Origin: Clostridia bacterium
GTDB lineage: Bacteria > Bacillota > Clostridia > Oscillospirales > CAG-272
Assembly: GCA_024408015.1 (NCBI GenBank)
Contig: JAKSVJ010000024.1
Location: 1 to 9,921 of the forward strand
DNA length: 9,921 bases
Reading direction: 5' to 3'
A program made the translations under genes and the position numbers. Under the pieces are notes generated by a model. That model ran no database searches, was not told the origin of the DNA, and saw only the letters and a program-made list of their open reading frames with translations. Positions 5,843 to 9,921 of this stretch are shown here, in pieces (position 1 is the first letter of the stretch; each line of letters starts with the position of its first letter).

Positions 5843-8800
5843 TTATTTATTTGTTGCAGCAATTGCTTCATCAAGACCTGACTTCAAGTAGTACAAAATT
5901 GAAATAAACAATGAATTTGTGTTAATATCATTTTGAGCTTCTGTTACTACTGAGTCAATGTTTGTGTACTCTTCAGCAGCGAGAAGGTATTTTTCTGAAA
6001 CTTCAGTTAACAAATCACTAACATCAATTACGTCGCCAAAGAATTTTGTCTTAACAATATCATAGATAATTGCTTGAGCATCTGCGATACTCATACTTAC
6101 AATTTGATCTTCTGTATATCCTGCAGCCTTTAATTCAGAATCAAGTGCTACAGCAATCTTACCGAGAGCTTTCTTGTAATCTTTGATATCACTCTTCTTA
6201 TTCATATATGTACTAAGGTCTGTACAAATGTATGTACAAAGTTCATTTGTGTAGAATCCTGAGTTATATACTACATCGTAAACTACTGCGTCTACGTCTT
6301 TAATATCAAAGTTGTTGATTTCTGACTGTGAGTATACCGTGAGCAATGTGTAGATGAATTTTGTTCTCATCTGGTTAGCTACAGAACTAAACTGTTTGTA
6401 TGCATTAAGTTGTGTCTTATATTCTTCATAAGACATACCCAATGTTGCACACATGTTAGCATATACGCCAGTCTTTTCTTCAGCTTTCTTATTATAGATT
6501 GCATTTAGTACATCGTCATTAGAGATATTACCATTCTTATATCTAGCAAGTGAGAATTCTTCAACAAGGATGCTCTTGTACTGAGATTTAAGTTTAGCAA
6601 TGTATTCAGAGAACTTCTGTGTATCTGTTCTTCTAAATGACATCAACTGTGAATATGTAATTCCAGCAAATGCGAGGATTTCATCATATGTTGCATTCTT
6701 GAAATCATTTTCTGTTGTTCCATTAGCTGCGTACCAAGCGCTCATGAGGTACTTATATACTTCAGCTGGATAATCAGCATCATTGAACAAATATGTAGGA
6801 ACTTGTGCCGAGTATGTGCCCTTCAAAGCATCGATAACTGCCTGGAATTCCAAGCCTGCAGCTTTAATCTTCTGATATTCATCCCATGAGATTGTGTAAA
6901 TTGAGTTGTCAGCTGGGTCTGTAAGCTTTAAGAATGATGCGATGAATGATTGCACAAGTTGTTCATACTTTTCTTCATCAACATTATTCTTTTCGTTGTA
7001 GTGATTCTTTACATAATCATAAACAGCTTTTTCGAACTCTTCAGCGCCCATCTTTTCATAAGCTTCCCATTCATCATCTGAAAGATCACTCCAGATAACA
7101 ATTCTTGTCATTATCTTAAGTGTATCAATATTACCGTAGAATGTTGTTGCTTTTTCAATAGCTTTCTTATAGTTTTCATATGTCATGCCTGCAAGTGAAG
7201 CCATCTTATTGAGAATTGATGTATCAAGACCTGTAGCTGTCATCAAGTTACCATAAAGTTCAGATGTCTTTAATTCAACTACACGGTCAAAATACCATTC
7301 ATATGGGAATCTTGCACCACTAGCATTTGAATCGAAATCTGTGATAAGTTTTTCAGCTTGTGTAGCAGTAATTGGTTCTGTCGAAGCAGCCATAATCTGA
7401 GCTACAAAGTAATCACGGAAACCTTCATAGAGTTTAAGTTTATCGCCTATTCTCTTTCTAGGTGTACCTGTTGCATTTAGGAAATCATCATATGTACTGT
7501 ATCTTGTTTCGCCAGCAACTGTTTCTGTTGTAACTTGAACAAATACTTCATTAAGAACCGCTCTTGTAATAGCATCCTTAAGCATTGCGTCAAGTTTAGC
7601 GTCATCTACATAGTACAATGAGTTGAAACCACCAGGATCTTTTGCAAAGTATGTTAGATATGGTGAAAGAAGTGAGTCAAGGTTAGTTTTCTTAACGTAT
7701 TCCCACTGATCAGGAAGCATTCCTTCTTCTGGATAACCTTTATAAATGTTACCTGTTGTATTGATATCCATCATATAGTCATGATTAAGTCTTGTGATAG
7801 TACCGTTATCATTTACTACATAGTGTTTACCTTCAATACCATACTGAAGAAGGTTCTTGATTTCAGCGTCTGTTGTGAGTTCAAGAATTACTTCAAGAGC
7901 TCTTGATGTGTTTGAAGTATCTTCTGATACAGCAAACATACCTTGATATATAGAATCAATTTCTACAAATGGATTCTGTAATACTTTTACGTAATAGTCG
8001 TCACCATAAATTTTTTCAATAGAAGCGTCACCTTTGATTACATCAACAGCAAAGTCTTTTGAACCTGAGTCTGATGTGAAGTATCCAGCGTTCTTATACT
8101 CTTCCATTGTCTTCAAATGATCTGTGTACTGAGGGATATCAAACAAGCTCTGTATCGAGAATGAAGTACCCTCTTCTTTGTTGTAACCGATCATTGGATC
8201 ACAGTATGTGCCAATTGCAATTTCCGAATTGTTGAATAGTTTGAAGATACCAAGTGCATTTGGAATACAATTCATTGGTATAACATCTTCATTAGCTTTA
8301 ACATTAGCGAGGAAGTTTTTAAGAATTTCATCACTATAGTTTGTAACCTGTTTATAATCAAAGTCTGAATATTTGTCTGCTATTTCTTTCTTAACTACGA
8401 GGTAAGTATATTCTGCGAGGAGATTGTTGTTAGGAATTCCTTTAATGTCACCAGTTACAGCCTGCAAGAGCTCAAAATATGTAGGATAAATAAACTGAGA
8501 GAACTTTGTGAAGTCTTCTGAGTTTACTTCTGATTTAATTGATTTAAGGTATCCGCCTTTGTCCAAAGCATCATACATCTCTTTACCCTGTACCATAATG
8601 ATATCAATAGGTGATGCAGCTTTTGGATATACAACTTCAAGAATACCATGCTCATTGAACTGAGTAACAATTGAAGTATACTGCTCTCTTGTTGTAACTG
8701 TTGTAGCAGCTACCTCAGAGATAACAAACTCCCATTTACCAAATTTCTTTACAACTTTTGAACTAGAAGCTTGTGATACTGCTTTATCGTTATAGTTTTT

Positions 8801-9115
8801 AACAGCTGTATCCATCTTAACAAGATATTTAGCTTCCTTTGTTCTTTCTGAAACCATATCAATGAAATTATCGTATGTAACAGCGATGAGTTCAACGTGA
8901 GTGCTATATATAGCGCCAAGTTTCTTATTAATTTCGGCCTCTACAGCCTTTACATCTTCAGGTTTAGTCTCATTAGATGTAATAATTAACATACTGAGTG
9001 TAACTGGAAGTCTTTCCTCAGTCTGATTGGTAGTATTTTTGCCACAGCCAACAAGTGCAAGTGTTGACACCAACATAAGCACTGCCATTGTGATACTAAG
9101 AACTCTCTTTAACAT
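5843..9115 (-). CDS. Very large solute-binding lipoprotein with helical C-terminal extension
   Basis: The product has 1,090 residues. A signal peptide (MLKRVLSITMAVLMLVSTLALVGC) ends in a lipobox LVGC with Cys24, so the mature protein should be anchored to the outer face of the membrane. Residues about 36-490 resemble family 1 sugar-binding proteins of the LplA type: DIIMVQGKEMYDALDKGGYL (171-190) and YGIEGKHYVVNDNGTITRL (425-443), then TGNIYKGYPEEGM (454-466). A segment of roughly 60-70 residues (about 88-155) seems inserted in the first lobe. Residues about 495-1090 are predicted mostly helical and match no family I know; degenerate (A/T)G-hydrophobic-(S/T)-Tyr motifs recur there. Usual family members are about 400-560 residues. 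GGAGG (complement of 9123-9127) lies 7 nt before the ATG at 9115, which beats the upstream in-frame ATG at 9136. No permease is adjacent. The substrate is unknown. Confidence 0.85.
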   Translation of the reverse strand: MLKRVLSITMAVLMLVSTLALVGCGKNTTNQTEERLPVTLSMLIITSNETKPEDVKAVEAEINKKLGAIYSTHVELIAVTYDNFIDMVSERTKEAKYLVKMDTAVKNYNDKAVSQASSSKVVKKFGKWEFVISEVAATTVTTREQYTSIVTQFNEHGILEVVYPKAASPIDIIMVQGKEMYDALDKGGYLKSIKSEVNSEDFTKFSQFIYPTYFELLQAVTGDIKGIPNNNLLAEYTYLVVKKEIADKYSDFDYKQVTNYSDEILKNFLANVKANEDVIPMNCIPNALGIFKLFNNSEIAIGTYCDPMIGYNKEEGTSFSIQSLFDIPQYTDHLKTMEEYKNAGYFTSDSGSKDFAVDVIKGDASIEKIYGDDYYVKVLQNPFVEIDSIYQGMFAVSEDTSNTSRALEVILELTTDAEIKNLLQYGIEGKHYVVNDNGTITRLNHDYMMDINTTGNIYKGYPEEGMLPDQWEYVKKTNLDSLLSPYLTYFAKDPGGFNSLYYVDDAKLDAMLKDAITRAVLNEVFVQVTTETVAGETRYSTYDDFLNATGTPRKRIGDKLKLYEGFRDYFVAQIMAASTEPITATQAEKLITDFDSNASGARFPYEWYFDRVVELKTSELYGNLMTATGLDTSILNKMASLAGMTYENYKKAIEKATTFYGNIDTLKIMTRIVIWSDLSDDEWEAYEKMGAEEFEKAVYDYVKNHYNEKNNVDEEKYEQLVQSFIASFLKLTDPADNSIYTISWDEYQKIKAAGLEFQAVIDALKGTYSAQVPTYLFNDADYPAEVYKYLMSAWYAANGTTENDFKNATYDEILAFAGITYSQLMSFRRTDTQKFSEYIAKLKSQYKSILVEEFSLARYKNGNISNDDVLNAIYNKKAEEKTGVYANMCATLGMSYEEYKTQLNAYKQFSSVANQMRTKFIYTLLTVYSQSEINNFDIKDVDAVVYDVVYNSGFYTNELCTYICTDLSTYMNKKSDIKDYKKALGKIAVALDSELKAAGYTEDQIVSMSIADAQAIIYDIVKTKFFGDVIDVSDLLTEVSEKYLLAAEEYTNIDSVVTEAQNDINTNSLFISILYYLKSGLDEAIAATNK

Positions 9116-9161
9116 TATAAATCCTCCGAGTAGCATGACAATTAGACCACATACTTCTTGT

Positions 9162-9179
9162 ATATAGTAAACTATTATG
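9162..9179. promoter_or_regulatory. Candidate operator, copy 2 of the 18-bp repeat
   Basis: This is identical over 18 bp to 4349-4366, including the ATAGT-AA-ACTAT inverted repeat (9164-9175). It lies just downstream of the lipoprotein promoter's -10 box (5 bp from box to palindrome), over or just after the predicted start. Relative to the direction of transcription the copy is inverted compared with ugpC, as a dimer-binding site would allow. Confidence 0.6.
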
Positions 9180-9180
9180 T

Positions 9181-9209
9181 ATTATATAACCTTAACGTAA
9201 AATTGTCAA
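9181..9209 (-). promoter_or_regulatory. Consensus sigma-A promoter of the lipoprotein gene
   Basis: On the minus strand, TTGACA (9204-9209) and TATAAT (9181-9186) are separated by exactly 17 bp, a perfect 12 of 12 match. Transcription should start near 9174 and give a leader of about 60 nt. A promoter this strong would be expected to need repression or to drive very high expression. Confidence 0.9.
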
Positions 9210-9219
9210 GTTTAATAAC

Positions 9220-9244
9220 AAAAAAGCACCCTTTTCAGAGTGCT
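9220..9244 (-). terminator. Intrinsic terminator of rpoD
   Basis: On the minus strand an 8-bp stem (9237-9244 with 9225-9232, one G-T wobble) closes a GAAA tetraloop and runs into six T residues (complement of 9220-9225). It lies 23 bp after the rpoD stop codon and insulates the lipoprotein promoter from rpoD transcription. Confidence 0.88.
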
Positions 9245-9267
9245 CATTTGACATATATTTTTTTGTA

Positions 9268-9921
9268 TTAATCCAAGAAGTCTCTTAGTTTTTTTGATCT
9301 TGATGGATGTTTGAGTTTTCTCAATGCTTTTGCTTCAATTTGACGTATACGTTCTCTTGTAATATTGAACTGTTTTCCTACTTCTTCAAGAGTTCTTGGA
9401 CGTCCATCGTCAAGACCAAATCTCAACTTCAAAACTTCCTCTTCTCTAGGTGTCAATGTGTGCAAAACTTCAGCTAACTGCTCACGGAGTAATGAGTAAG
9501 AAGCAGCTTCTGATGGAGCCAATGTTTCCTTGTCCTCAATAAAGTCACCAATATGGCTATCTTCTTCTTCGCCGATAGGAGTTTCAAGTGAAATAGGATC
9601 TTGAGCTATCTTCATGATTTCTCTTACCTTTTCAGCTGACATATTAAGTTCTTTTCCTATCTCTTCATCAGTAGCTTCTCTACCAAACTCTTGAGTAAGA
9701 TTTCTTGAAGTTTTAGTTACTTTGTGAATTGTTTCAACCATGTGTACAGGAATTCTGATTGTTCTTGCCTGGTCTGCAATTGCTCTTGTAATTGCCTGTC
9801 TAATCCACCATGTAGCATATGTTGAGAATTTGTAACCTTTTGAGTAGTCAAACTTAGAAACAGCTTTCATAAGACCTAGGTTACCCTCCTGAATCAAATC
9901 CAAGAAGAATAGTCCTTTACC
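9268..9921 (-). CDS. rpoD: RNA polymerase primary sigma factor RpoD/SigA (C-terminal part)
   Basis: This is the C-terminal 217 residues of the housekeeping sigma factor; the gene continues beyond the right edge, where the frame stays open (GKGLFFLDLIQEGN). Visible parts are the end of region 2 (FSTYATWWIRQAITRAIADQ, which melts and reads the -10 box), region 3 (IRIPVHMVETIHKV onward) and region 4 (LTPREEEVLKLRFGLDDGRPRTLEEVGKQFNITRERIRQIEAKALRKLKHP), whose helix-turn-helix reads the -35 box. The C-terminus LRDFLD is typical. A TTG codon at 9903 is internal and not a start. The consensus TTGACA/TATAAT promoters in this window fit recognition by this protein. In many Firmicutes dnaG lies upstream of rpoD, which would be off the window here. 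Confidence 0.97.
   Translation of the reverse strand, partial: GKGLFFLDLIQEGNLGLMKAVSKFDYSKGYKFSTYATWWIRQAITRAIADQARTIRIPVHMVETIHKVTKTSRNLTQEFGREATDEEIGKELNMSAEKVREIMKIAQDPISLETPIGEEEDSHIGDFIEDKETLAPSEAASYSLLREQLAEVLHTLTPREEEVLKLRFGLDDGRPRTLEEVGKQFNITRERIRQIEAKALRKLKHPSRSKKLRDFLD

Noticed and set aside
1..9921. CRISPR array, insertion sequence or prophage
   Set aside because: No spaced direct-repeat array, transposase, integrase or phage-like frame is present. The only long exact repeat noticed is the 18-bp operator pair.

Overview
The window looks like the chromosome of a low-GC Gram-positive bacterium, most probably a member of the Clostridia (inference). The reasons are the AT-rich intergenic DNA, strong GGAGG ribosome binding sites, consensus sigma-A promoters, a Firmicutes-type GreA/GreB-like factor, a UgpC/MsmK-type sugar ABC ATPase and an LplA-like solute-binding lipoprotein. 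The species cannot be named. Most of the window is housekeeping, with one carbohydrate-uptake pair.

Layout. Positions 1-214 hold a near-consensus promoter firing leftward off the window, and the promoter of a small ArsR-type regulator (215-679, +) with a disordered Lys/Ala/Pro/Val-rich tail. A perfect bidirectional terminator (695-717) separates it from a convergent greA-like gene (724-1230, -). Back-to-back promoters at 1256-1331 drive greA leftward, and rsuA (1366-2049) plus tex (2071-4217) rightward. rsuA appears to lack about six residues of its S4 domain. tex is split by a frameshift near 2305-2309 but otherwise looks intact.

The second half is the sugar-transport part: the ATPase gene ugpC/msmK (4422-5594, +) and a convergent gene for a very large lipoprotein (5843-9115, -). 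The lipoprotein has an N-terminal solute-binding region and a helical C-terminal extension of about 600 residues that I do not recognise. Terminators face each other between the two genes. An identical 18-bp sequence containing the palindrome ATAGT-AA-ACTAT overlaps the predicted transcription start of both genes, which lie 4.8 kb apart in opposite orientations. This suggests one unidentified repressor controls both. The ATPase gene also has a GC-rich leader that can fold into a compact H-type pseudoknot (4374-4406) just upstream of its ribosome binding site. No permease genes are present, so the ATPase probably serves transporters encoded elsewhere. The window ends inside rpoD (9268-9921, -), the primary sigma factor, whose own terminator insulates it from the lipoprotein promoter.

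The best candidates for something undescribed are the shared operator, the leader pseudoknot and the extended lipoprotein. None of these could be tested by database search here.
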